Part shown: piece by piece, positions 24,043 to 35,436 of the stretch
How the letters are laid out: every line of letters starts with the position of its first letter
Numbering within the stretch: position 1 is the first letter of the stretch
Assembly: GCA_948099385.1 (NCBI GenBank)
Contig: CANUEZ040000070.1
Coordinates: forward strand, 248,001-312,000
Origin: Fasciola hepatica
Taxonomy: Eukaryota; Platyhelminthes; Trematoda; Plagiorchiida; Fasciolidae
Direction of reading: 5' to 3'
DNA length: 64,000 nucleotides
The notes under the pieces: generated by a model
What the model was told of the DNA's origin: nothing
Seen by the model: the letters and a program-made list of their open reading frames with translations, nothing else
The model's database searches: none
Made by a program: the position numbers and the translations under genes

Positions 24043-24048
24043 GTAAGT
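24043..24048 (+). promoter_or_regulatory. 5' splice donor of the Ig/VWA exon
   Basis: CAA|GTAAGT is a consensus donor. It falls directly after GDPEPQ, the typical C-strand start of an I-set Ig domain, so the rest of that domain must lie on a downstream exon. The phase is 0, the same as the start of the transmembrane exon at 34518. Confidence 0.8.
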
Positions 24049-25560
24049 CTTTGTTCACGTTCGACAATTTGATTACATTCAGCTATTGTTAGTAGGGCGC
24101 TATCAGTTCCTATACCTGCTCGAGTCACGATCGGACTAGACTGAGGTATATTACCATCAAATGCAATCAGACGAGTTGCACTGCATGCTCCTTTTGTGAC
24201 TGAAGGTGTCGATGCTCTGTCCTAATCTTCGAGAAACACTAGTGTGTCAAATTTAATTTGACTTTGAAAGTGTGGGCAGTTGGTTAAAAATGACCGGTGG
24301 TTCCCAAACGTTTATTTCATTCAATATTTTACCCAGTCGCCCACGTTATTGTTCAAAGCCTTCTAATCAATCGATCTGGTGTGAAACAAAGTCTTGTCGG
24401 AGTGTCAATCGCCAAGTCGCTAGTTATCGAATCGGTTGTGTTGTATACGAGTTTGAATTTGAACTATATATTCACGTACCATATGGTAACGTACTCACAC
24501 CTACGCGTACGTGCGTGAGCAGTGAGTTGTGAAAAGGTTATTGCTTCATACAACTGACCCAGAAAGGTCTGTATGAGTGATTGAGTGAATGTGTCGAAAT
24601 ACTGATTAGACGACACTGTTGACCAGTGAATCGGTGATCAGTCTGCGAAGGCCTAAAAGAATTTAGGTGGAAAGAGAAGTGTGACCGCGGACTACACTTT
24701 ACTCTGCTATTTAAGTCTGAGAGATCATCAGACAAAAGTACCAAATCGAGAGTAATGATGAGGCTGAATCATCGGAAATCAGTAGAATTAGGGTGTATGA
24801 ATACAAAAACTGAGTACCACTGGTTTACTACAAACCGAAACTGAAATGTCGACATGAGGTCCAAATAAACTCCATGGAGTACATTTGTTCTGCTTACACA
24901 GATAAAGGGTTGTCGATATTTCAGCCCCCCACCCCGTCCAACCTATTTTTCTTAGTATCAGTATTAGAGGGAAAGCTAACGATGCTTTTCGCCTTTTATC
25001 ATCCAGTCTCATAATCTATATCCCCTTTCAATACTTTCCATTCCGGATAGGAGTCTTTTCTATTTCTCGAACGAATCAAAATAGAAAGTAAGTTACAATC
25101 ATCCGGATCCTACCCCAGTTTCGATGTATACGTAGAACTCGAAAATTTGCACTTTTCGTTCTTAAGTCAACGTAGTCATTTTGCATTTCACATTTCACAC
25201 TCACCCTTTGACAGCTATTGGATGCTGTCAACCGTGCGTGAGCACATTTGACCATGATTGAGCCTATTGTGCAAGGTGTATGGATAGTGGTTAAACACTG
25301 ACACAATACGACCACGAAAGCTGCTTTATTCAAATGCCAAGCAATCGGTTTTATTCTGAGGGTGAAGAGATTATGCTTTTATTCGAATGTGGATAGCAAG
25401 CAAATAGCAATAAACCGGATTTGTGTCACGTGAATGGAAGGAAACCAATCGAATATACAGCTGTAGTAAATGGGTAGATGGGATGAGGTGATAGAAAATA
25501 GCGATTTTCGTCATTGAAGAACAGATACTGATCCCGCTATAAGTAGTTTTCTTCTCTTTT
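24049..25560. other. putative intron, no exon recognised
   Basis: I searched this stretch by eye for the Ig continuation (Trp-containing C strand, then D-x-G-x-Y-x-C) and did not find it. No transposon motif was recognised before about 25560. Confidence 0.4.
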
Positions 25561-26870
25561 ATATATTCCACCCCATTGCGTGCATCTCCGTCTCCCTCAA
25601 AGTATCTGAAAGGTTGGTTCTCCAAAGACTGGACAAAAATTTCAATGTTCCAGATCCCTATCATTTTGCCCACCGACGGTTACACTCCTCACCCGATGCC
25701 CTCGCCATCTAGATACATTACATTCCGTCCGAACTTCACAAAAGAATACGCTTCCTAGACTACAGTGAAGCTTTCAGCTGCATCGACAGAAACAAGCAGC
25801 CTTCCTCTGTTCCTCTTTCTGGTGTCCAGCCTTCAGTTGTTTCTTTGTTGGCAGATTAATTTCACAATCACCAGCAGTTCACTCACTATAACAGCAGTCC
25901 TCCTCTTTTGTTACAACTACCGAGGAGTTCCCCAAGGTGCCATACTATCCCCATTTTTATTTTCTGCCCACACTTTTACTACTCCTGTACAGGAAAACAC
26001 TCTTCACATCAAATATGCCGTTGATGGTATGCCGTACACCTGCTATTCCACTTTTCCTACCCTACAAACTCGCATCACGCGAACTTCAGACTGGTCTCAT
26101 GCTCACAACTAAAGTGCTATTCACATCAAGTACGGTGACCTGATATTTTTTCGTTTGAACCGTAGCAAGCGATCCAGTTTTTAAAAGGACTGTAAGCCCA
26201 CTGCAATAAATGGGGAACTTTTTGATTCGGTGAAATAGCATGGAATACTGCTCGACCGTTACCTGTCCTGGTCAAAGCGTGTTGCTTTCATTTTTGCCAA
26301 AGCAAGACGCTTGTCTTTCTATGCCTCACGCCTTAGATCCCATTTCGTGCCCACTTATCTTATCAAACGCTGTGTACTTTCGTGTGTCTTATCTCATTGG
26401 CTTTATGCTTCACTCGTCATTTTCTCCTGGGCTGTTGTCGAAAGACTTCATGTTCATTAATAGATCCCTTAAGGTTTTATCATCTGCCAGTGGCATACTC
26501 CGACTGCATTTTACTCACTTTGTCACTTCCCAACGTGACAAAGCTTGCCAAAAGCTGTTTACCAAGATTCTCTACTCATCCTCCTCACAAAGATCTAGTG
26601 AAAGCATGTCAACTTCTTCCACCCGTCCTCAATACAAGCATCGCTATGCACGCACTAGGGCTCACAGGAGTTCCACTATTTCCTACCTGGCAAGGTAATT
26701 GCACAATCCAGCTTACATATTATCAGAAATAACACAACATTTGGAATAACACGAATGCTAACTACCCATTTTCCCAGTGTCCCATTTTTTCAGGTGTACG
26801 TGGTTATGTGAAGGCTGAATATTCACCTCTTGGGGTGCATAAAGTAGTCAATTGACTTGACTCTCCCTCG
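25560..26870 (+). mobile_element. CR1-like non-LTR retrotransposon remnant 3
   Basis: RT fragment: FLDYSEAFSCIDRNK near 25752, YRGVPQGAILSPFLFSAH near 25917, and IKYAVDG near 26010 (YADD-type motif with Asp partly retained). The tail region QRDKACQKLFTKIL near 26533 matches the tails of the copies at 11.85 and 49.4 kb. There are several frame shifts. The 3' end near 26850 reads ggggtgcataaagtagtc. It lies inside the presumed intron of the Ig/VWA gene, same strand. Confidence 0.75.
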
Positions 26871-26875
26871 CAAAC

Positions 26876-28035
26876 ATGAACAGCCTTAAATTATCTCAGT
26901 CGCGGTTTCCGTTGGACTCACCTAAGAAAAACACTGAGCGGTTCCGAGTTCGGGATAGTGGGCCGCGGTCCTTTATATTTTCTTGCTTGCGTGCCTTGAA
27001 TTCTGGTTTCCTCCGAAGCAGCAAGTTCTATTACTTCATGGAAGAGGGGAGTAACAACACTGTTCGATTGCGTCGGTCTGGTTTTTTTGTACGGGAGAAA
27101 CTGTGCACTATCTGACCGTATATGGATATACAATTCACTGCATCGTTCGTGGGATGCGCACTGTGAGAGTATTGTTTGGTGTCTGGAGAAACAACTTCCA
27201 AAATAAATGATAATTTCCTCTCCAGGAGATTGAAGAGAGATACCAGAAAGTCACTGCCACTTATCCAGCGAGAAGTTCTATGGTGTTTTATTTACTTCGG
27301 AGGAAACTGGTAAAAGAAAGCTCACGGCTTTGGCATCTGTCCGCCACCAGGTCTACATCAATAGCCCATCAAAGCAAGTCACGTGTTTCGCTGGAGAACG
27401 AATTCAAATCGCGTCAAAGATCAATTTGGAAATTGATTCGCTTCAGTGATGAGTGACAAGTGCATGCTCTGTCTTTAAGGTCTACATTAGGGACATAACA
27501 CCGATCACTTGTGAAGTTATGGACTGTGGTAAACCTTACTAGTAAAAACAATCTGTTTTACAGGATAAAGCGCCTTGTGATGGTTCGCGAGAATTTGGTT
27601 AGCTCAGAGTTTACCAGTTATTTTTCTCAAAGTTGGAGAAATAACTTAGTTCACAAGCCCACTCTATGCTTTGATTAACAGAGCCAGGTATGTATGCATC
27701 CAAACATTACTAGTGATCTCACCAGCATGATGGAGGACTCAGAATGCCCAAACTGGCCGAAGAGTTGACCAAAAATTCAAAGATTATTCACACGACATAT
27801 GGTTTGAGCTTCATCGTACAAATTAGCACACCAATAAATATGGAAGTTTTGTGAACATTTAACAACCGAGCTTCAAATATTTTTCGGAATATTCGTTACC
27901 GAGAAGGAAATGATCTGAATTGTCATTGAGACACCAGGTTTCAAGAAGCTAACTATGAGTAACATAAAATATTTCAGTCATGGTGCAACAGGGCTTGTGG
28001 GAGACCAGCTACGAATGTAAATAAGACAACCCTTT
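26876..28035 (+). repeat. left copy of a direct segmental duplication
   Basis: Aligns in the same orientation with 58973-59520 and then 62930-63475, at roughly 70-80% by eye. Reading frames are partly shared: RSSKFYYF against RSNKLYRL, and LTVYGYTIHCIV against LTVYGYTVRCIV. This argues that the original segment was coding. In this copy the frame is broken several times. The two halves are contiguous here, whereas the other copy is split by 3.4 kb. Confidence 0.75.
27564..27687 (+). pseudogene. 124-nt exon copy with a nonsense codon
   Basis: Bounded by a good acceptor (tctgttttacag) and donor (AG|GTATGT), and exactly as long as its counterpart at 62976-63099. In the shared frame it ends TLCFD-stop-QSQ, where the other copy reads TLSFDEQSQ. 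A GAA codon has become TAA. The exon lies between the Ig/VWA exon and the transmembrane exon, so if it were used it would end the protein before the membrane anchor. Confidence 0.6.
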
Positions 28036-28409
28036 TTTTCATTCATGTGACTTAAAGTGGGTTTGCACAGGATGTAGTGTGGCCAGAGTTAATCGTGCGC
28101 ATATACTTCTGTTGCCCTCGAGTTACTCTCTTTGCAGTCGAATATTCTACCACACTCTGCCCTCTTTTACTCTTGAATTCCAGCATTAAACTCCTCTTGA
28201 TTTACGTGGGAGAGCTCCTTTGTAGTTCTGAATGTTTTTTCTAGTCCAGTGCATTTGTATACACCTCAGAGAAAAAAATTCCTGGTCACAAAGTTGGTTT
28301 GTGTAGATTTTCTTCCTTTGACCGTTCGCCTTCCTAATGACTTTTCTGGACTTTCTCGGGGAAGTTCATAAGTTCCAGTTAGTGCCGTAGTTCAGGAGTG
28401 GGATATAAA

Positions 28410-31250
28410 TCTAATGCAATTCTTAAGCTTAAATGTTCACTTCACTTGGCTGCTTTTAATGTCCGCACATTATGTCAGATGGGGCAACAGGCTGCTCTCG
28501 CTAAAACTCTTAACACTTTTAAAATAGAAGTATGCTGTGTTCCGAAACACACATACAAGACCCCACTTCCGTGATCACTCTTCGCACCCCAGATACAACC
28601 TCAGTCACTCGCTTTACAAATGTGTGGTCTGGGCTGCTTTGGGATTACCTTGAGTGTGAATCCTGAGCGCGCACTGCTGGACTTGATTCCAGTCAGCAGT
28701 TGTTTGTGTGCAGTCCGGTTGGACGGTTCTGTTCGTGTCATCAACAATAAACTGGAGCTTCGGTGCTTGTTCGTCGTGTCTGTGTATGCGCAGACTGACT
28801 GCAGTTCCTCCTAGACCAAGGATGAACTCTACCAGGATTTATCTCAGCTACTTTGAAGCGCACGTCCAATACACGTGGTGGTCATTGCTGGGGATTTCAA
28901 CGCCCAAATTAGCCGTTTGGGATATTTCGATAGGCACATTGGAGGCCCATTAGCAATCCCAGCCGATCTTTCCGATGACGGAGATCGTCTTATTTAGCTG
29001 TGTTCTGACCACAGATTGTTTCTGGCATGTACTATTTTCTGCCATAAGAAGTGGCATATAGTCACATGGCGTCCTCCTTCGTCTTCACAACTTCGGACTC
29101 AGATCGGCCATATTGTGATTGGTCACTGATGGCGTGGATCAGTTGAAGATAGTCGTTCATTATGGTCTACACCTGTGAACTCAGATCACGTCTTGGTACG
29201 TGCTTGCTCCCTTTTACGTCTCGTCCGTGGTCGAACGAATGTAAATGCTACCTGTCCCGGGAAGTTGCTTTTGGACGATAACCAGCAACACAATTTCTAG
29301 ACGGAGCAGTCTACGCAGTTCTTGATGCAGCCGGATGTTCAGGACCCAAAAGAACACCTGCAGCTGATCACGGAAGCCTGGTATGCCGTTTCGAATACCA
29401 CTCAGACTCTGTTTCAAGTCTGTCTCATAAACGATGAATATCTTTGACACCAGTTGCTCTGCTGGATGCTCGCAGATCCGCCCATCCGGATGCCACATTC
29501 AATGAAGTGCACAAATCCGTGAGACGCCACATGACTAGGAGCCTGAGAAATGACCGTGGGCAGTGGTGGATCGCCAAATGTAGGGAAACGGAAAAGGCTG
29601 TATCTATTGGCAGTACTGGCTAACTTTACTTTCTGATGGGAAATACCGGTCCATTAAAGCCCGGGGTAAGTGTTTTAATTAATGAATCCAACAGCTCACT
29701 AATTCACTCTTAGGGACGTCGTCGGGACGGACCACTTTAAGGAACAATTCATTTGACCTACCTCAACGATGAACCTTCCAAATATACCTTCCAACGAAAC
29801 CATGCAGGTGGATATCGCTCCTCCATCAGAAATGGAGATTAGGCGGGAGATAGGTTACTTGAGAAGGTACAAAGCAGCTGGACCAGATGGGTTGTTTCCA
29901 TCTTTTTTCAAGGATGGAGGCAAAGCATTGCTTTCGAACTGAACAAAACTCCTCCGAGTTATTTGGGATAGCAATCAGATTCCAAGGGAATTGTGTGAAT
30001 CGGTGATTGTGTCGATTTACAAGAAAGGTGTCAGGTCCTCTTGTGAAAACCACAGAGAAATTAGCTTGATGAGTATTGCGTCCAAACTGCTCACCGGTCT
30101 CATTCTCCACCGACTATCCAGTACCCGCGAAATGTGTACGCGTGAGAATGAAGCCAGTTTCAGACCCGGTCGTGGTTGCATCGACCACATCACCACTCTT
30201 GAGAAAACCTTTTGGCACAGGCACATCTGCCGCAGGCCCACAATCTCTGTCTTTCCTGATCTGAAAGCGGAGTTCGATTCGGTCGACCGCCCAGTTCTCT
30301 GGCGCTGCTTCTCATTGAATGGTGTACCAGCGAAATTCATTTCTGTTTTCCAATACTTGTATGCAAACAGTCGAAGCCGATTTCATGCTTACGGCCATCT
30401 CTCACCCGAGCTCACCACGGAAAGTGGCTTTCGTCAGGGTTGCTCTCTTTCACCCTTCCTCTAGAATTTTGTGATTGAATTGACTCTCGAGATAGTCCTA
30501 TTCCTGTGTGAGAATAGTGGCGTTGATAATTTTTTAAGCAGTAAACTGTCCGACTTGGAATAACCGGACGATATTGTTCCTTTAAGATATGTTGCAAGCT
30601 TTCTTGGATAGCCTAAACAACAGTGTAGCTACGTTTGGGATGCGTATACAGAGAGTTCGTTTTGTTTTTGCCAACATCCGTCATCTATGTCGCCGGCGCG
30701 AAATCCGGTTGTCTGGTAAGGGTAGAGTGTACCATGTGGCGGTTTGGTCCGCTCGTTTATATGCGTTCAGAAACAAGACCACTGAGCGTAGAAAATAGGC
30801 GAAGACTGTCGGTTTTCGAGCACCGATATCTCTGTAGCATAGTCTGAATACGGCGGGAACACCGTATCAAGAGTGCTGAGGTTAGAGGTTAGGTTTTGGG
30901 AACCAGAGTTCAGTCTGTGGATCAAGCACTAAATATAAACAGATTAAGGTGGTTGGGATATGTGGGATGCAAGTCCACCAGTAGACTTCCTCGGCGTACG
31001 CTGTTCTCTGAGGCAGGTAGTGATTGAAAGGTAGGTCAAGGTGGTCAGTACATGACATGGAAAAGGGTATGGAAACCTTGACCAGTGGACTTGGCCAAAT
31101 AGGACGTGTTAGACTTCCAGATTGGGGTCCACATGATCCGCCTATCAAATGGCTGGAGACATTAAGTGATATGGCTCAGTGTCGCTTCCAGTGGCGTAGT
31201 TGCATTCTGCCCCTTTCCTTGTCTCCTTGATTTCCGCTTGATACTTTGAG
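28410..31250 (+). mobile_element. RTE-like non-LTR retrotransposon remnant, plus strand
   Basis: Endonuclease landmarks: LAAFNVRTLCQMGQQ near 28450, RALLDLIPVSS near 28670, VIAGDFNAQISRLG near 28885 and NSDHVLVRACS near 29180. RT: PDGLFPSFFK near 29883, VIVSIYKKG near 30003, SFRPGRGCIDH near 30160, AEFDSVDRPVLW near 30270 and FRQGCSLSPFL near 30430. The YADD region is lost near 30560. A C-terminal segment with MTWK, DWGPHDPP and QWRSC at 31050-31200 is typical of this flatworm family, often mis-annotated as craniofacial development protein 2. Multiple stops make it inactive. Confidence 0.85.
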
Positions 31251-32100
31251 TTCTTTGGATCCTTCTTACTATGCTCCGGTTCTTTTCGCCCTTTACTGGA
31301 AAATGCCGGAAGGTAGCAATCGAAACCAGAGCGCTGAAGTGCAAAGTTAATGGCTGGATAAACTGAAGCTGAAACTGAGTTAGTGCAATGTCCACGTCTG
31401 CAAAAACTAATCCAAGTTCAGCTGGAAAGTTGTTTAGCAAGGGTACACAAATACGTACAGCTTCCCACATCATATGGTAGCCCGTATTTGGAGTGTTCTC
31501 TTTTGCTCTTATTTGCCTACCCTAGACACGACCAAGATGTTTCGAAACCCACATCAATCAATACATCCAGATCTATCAAGCAAGAGCCCTTTTGCCGCAA
31601 CTTTACCTCGGTGATGTTGGCTTTTTTATTTGTGGTCATACACTAGCTAACAATTTTCAGTTCAAGTGAAGGGTTCCACATCAGTTGTCACTTCCCAATT
31701 GTTTCAGTACCCTTCTTCGTCTCTGCACCACTAACCTTAATGTCATTTACGAACATAACACGCGTTGCATAAAATTTATATTACATCTTTAATTGTAGCA
31801 GCTGGCCGGACATGTATCCCCTTACAAACTCGTTAGTTGTCACCTCCAGTTGTCATATGCCGTTTGCAATTTGAAGCCCAACATTGGCAACGGGAGGAAT
31901 TATTTATCCGCTATCTTGTCACAAGGACTGTGAGGATATTGTGTAGTATTGTCAATACCCGAGCTGATCGGGCGTGCTGAATTCACTCCTACCGGGAAAT
32001 ACGAAAACCAGAGTAGTAAGGAGACCAAGGCTGTGAAATGGCATGTCAATGTTACTGTAGAACTGCTTTGTACAAACAAGGTGAACCAAAGAAAATAACT
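31250..32100. other. mixed sequence, probably an old Gypsy LTR at its right end
   Basis: The last part (about 32090-32160) resembles the LTR region at 50940-51010 (aaaataacta...gagcttttg), consistent with the downstream end of the minus-strand Gypsy element that follows. The rest shows nothing recognisable. Confidence 0.35.
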
Positions 32101-33299
32101 AGCAGATTAAATGTTGATGGGTCGCAGTGAGCTTTTGCTGCATCCGTCCCCGGCTATACCGATTGGTCTGAGCTCCTCAGCTTGCACAGCCACGAAGTTT
32201 TACTCGCCCTATTACGAATGGTGCCTGATGAATCTCCACAACCTTCCTCACTCAGGAGCTCCTTGCCGGTTTACCTTGCCTGCCGTATTGAACTCCCAGC
32301 TGGAGCTGGTGGGTGTGGCTAGATCGCTTCCGTAGTCATCTAGGTTGGCAGATCAGGAAAGTCACTGACTTCAACACAGTCACTTTATGGATCCTTGGTG
32401 GCATCCTCGGTTGTCTCTTTAAAGTGAATTCGGCTGAGGTGGCGCCGAAGCACCAATACATCATCCAGGTCCGTAATATTGACCATAGATTGACCAAAAT
32501 TGTCCGGTGATGACTCCGTGAGTTGGTCAAAGTTCTTTATCATGGAAGGGTGCGACTTCGCTGGACTTTACACGCATCAACGATGACCGTAGTTTCTGAG
32601 CTCAAACAGAACGGTGGAATTATCCTTGATGGACCCTCAATGAGGTTCAGCACTGCAACAGAAAATTGTGGAGGAAAGCTTCCAAGTCAGGCAACTTTCT
32701 CGGGTTGGCCAATGCTAGCACACCTTTCCCAAAGCGGACCGAGTTCTCTGTTGTACCATTAGACCACGGGTGCCTGGCACCGTACGCAGATGCCGGCATT
32801 CGATTCTCTCAAGCCAGCTTTTCAGTTCGGCAGCACAGACCTGCTATCCGCTATAGAAACCAAGTACCTACTGGATTCCTTTTCGACAGAATTACTTCTG
32901 TCGCACCTGAACTAAAAACGATTTGGTTCGTGAACTTCTCAGGAACACTTCCGGCCATTTGGAGAATGGGTCAATCAGAGAAGAGAGTGTTATCGGTTCA
33001 AGAATGGTCCGCAGAAGTCAGCATGATCCCGTGGATTTGGGGACGGATTTATCTGGGTTATATAGGAACTGAAGAGCTTGGTGGTCGGTGATAATGGTGA
33101 ACCTCAGTTCAAATAAGTACTTACGTATTCTAAGGGCTACCCAGAAAACGTCCAAAGCTTCCTTCTGCTTGTGGAAATAAACCCGCTCTGCAGTACTGAG
33201 AAGACTCGAGACCCAGATCATAGGGCTTCCATCTAGTCTACCAGTCTCCACATCACAACTCAAATCCATGAAAATATAGCTATCGGGGCTCTTTAACAT
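32100..33299 (-). mobile_element. Gypsy LTR retrotransposon remnant, minus strand
   Basis: Minus strand: an RNase H segment at 33240-33030 (WVSSLLSTAERVYF, QKEALDVFWVALR, ITDHQALQFLY), then a gap, then an integrase C-terminus near 32690-32570 (LEAFLHNFLLQC, KLRSSL). The terminal coding and LTR-flanking stretch (32100-32340) resembles 51000-51180. The integrase catalytic core is not recognisable. It abuts the right arm of the inverted duplication. Confidence 0.75.
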
Positions 33300-35083
33300 T
33301 GTTACGAAAAGAATGGTTCAAAATACTTACACCACATAGTACTTTGAGGACCACAAAGGGGTCGTGTGTGACTCTTGATGCTTATGGGATTGATAAGGCA
33401 GGTTTGTGTACTAGATTCGGAAGAAAAAAGAAGGACCGGTATAGTCCAAATATTTTTGCTGAACACATTCACTGACATAAAAGACTGGCGGACAAAACGT
33501 GTGAAAAATCCACATTCGTTCTAGAGTTAAGTCCGAATTACAACGCTTTTACTAATTAATAACTAGCACGTACACCTAATCATCCAGTTGGTTCCAATCT
33601 CTTAACTTATCAAATGCACTGTGATTTAATGGCATGGTTATGATCATCATTACCATTATCATCACTATTATTGTGCACGTACACGATCGTCCCTCTGAGC
33701 TGACATGATGACCTGGTTCGCTTAATCTTAGTGCTGAGTAATGTGATTTTGAAGGAACTGTTAGGCAATACATAACATTCGCCTTACCTTTCCAAACGGA
33801 ATTTTCGTAACCGAGGTCCTCGACACTTTAACTGACCTTCAATGGCACATTTATGATGAGTTTTTATTTCATATATTTTCAAACCCGTAATCTCAGTCAA
33901 GTACTCCCAGCTAGCTGCAAAATGAACGAGTTCTGCGAATACATTATCCTGTATTTTATAGTTCGTGTCCCATCATTCTCGTTAAATTTTGCAAACGGGT
34001 TAAAAGACTGATCACATTCCAACTAATTGTTGAGAAAACCCTTTTATCCTCTTCATCATCCGTTCATGTTTTGTGTGAGATTTCTGTGATTCATCTAATG
34101 CATTGTTGGTGGCATTCCCTCACAAGCGACGAATGAGCTAGCCGTTTAAATGAATTATTTAAACAAAAAAATGAGTTTAATCGATTTAACTAGTCAACTA
34201 TGCTAATTGTCGTAGAATGATTTATTCACTCATTGGTGATTATTCAGTGGCATGACTGTACTGTGTCTGGATTATTGTTAGTAGTCAGCAAAACTCCAAG
34301 TCTACAAAATCTAATTTGAGGCCCAAACCCGACTTGTGAGATAAGTAGGTAGACAAGTCAATAGTTAGACATTGTATTTCATGAAGTTTGCTTCACTTAT
34401 CATCCTACGTGTGTGTGAGAACACAAAAAAGTTCAATATTTAGTCCTGTATTTTTTTACTCACCAGTTTTGTTCTTTGATCATCTGAATCGTATCTACAT
34501 TTTCCCTCCAATTACAGACAATTTTGCTTCGTGTTCACACAACAGAATCCATTAGGAAAGGTGAACTGATGATCTGGATAGATGTGCTGATTTGCTCTAT
34601 TGGAATTTTGTTTGCCGCTTATGTCATCTACCGGAAACACCGTCTAAGACCACAAGTATTCAGACAGTGACAGTAAGGACATTACATTTTATTTTTTCTT
34701 CTTCATCGGTTTTTGAAAATAAAAACTGGCAATTCCAATACATGTTCGTCACAGGAATCTAGGATTCACAATCTGTTCAAATGCTCGATTTGATGAAGGG
34801 CATGAAATACAAATAGATAATGCATTCGACTTTTCTATTTCACAACAATTCCTATTATATTCTACTCACGAATCGGTTCGAAGTGTCCATCTACTTGGTG
34901 GTAACTGAAATCAACGGATGTGTTTGGGAGTCTCAATGGGTGGCTTTCTTTTATTCAAACAGGCCTGTATGGAATGGTGTTCTCCTTCAACATACCCGGT
35001 CGAAAGACCACCGAGGACATCAACTGAATGAGACCGTAGAGTGTCAACTGCATGCATTCTGGCAAGGCCCACGCACAAAAACA
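33265..35083. repeat. right arm of the large inverted duplication
   Basis: Reverse-complement match of 2832-5183. Similarity is highest from about 34230 to 34670 (intron and transmembrane exon) and lower toward both ends. The 3'-side flank is about 88% similar and the part at 33720-34080 about 75%. One candidate donor kept in the left arm (GAG|GTAAGT) is changed here to GAG|ATAAGT at 34341, so the copies have diverged in splicing potential. Confidence 0.85.
34518..34670 (+). CDS. terminal transmembrane exon, plus-strand copy
   Basis: Acceptor ccctccaattacag, then 50 codons and TGA at 34668-34670. It encodes a stalk (TILLRVHTTESIRKGEL), a hydrophobic helix (IDVLICSIGILFAAYVIY) and a basic cytoplasmic tail (RKHRLRPQVFRQ). 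It starts in phase 0, compatible with the phase-0 end of the Ig/VWA exon at 24042 on the same strand, so it is the best candidate for that gene's membrane anchor. Other Ig exons would have to lie between them. The near-identical inverted copy is at 3242-3394. Confidence 0.65.
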   Translation, partial: TILLRVHTTESIRKGELMIWIDVLICSIGILFAAYVIYRKHRLRPQVFRQ

Positions 35084-35430
35084 AGGGCCAGGTCTCACAA
35101 CGGTAAAGAAGAACACTACGAACTGTTACACTATGCGTCCTCCCTTGAGAAAAAACCGGATGTCATAGCTTTGCCACATATGACGCAGGTTCACGAAAGC
35201 TGCTCTCGCAATTCGTGATGTGATATCTCTCCCTAACACTACTACCAACTGTGGTCAAGCTTTCGAAGTACTTAAAGCTATTGGCTACCTCCAACAGATA
35301 GACATTAAGGGTGAGTGCATGCACAGGCTTCTGCCAGTCTTAAAGAAGTACTTTGCTCTTTGAAGGCGCAAAGCACATACCACATCGGGGCACCTCAATC
35401 GGCAAAACGGTCCAATGAGTGTTGAATTTT
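35083..35430. other. short unclassified stretch
   Basis: A plus-strand open frame runs to 35218 from inside the inverted arm. Beyond the arm it has no recognisable domain. Nothing else seen. Confidence 0.4.
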
Positions 35431-35436
35431 CTGTGC

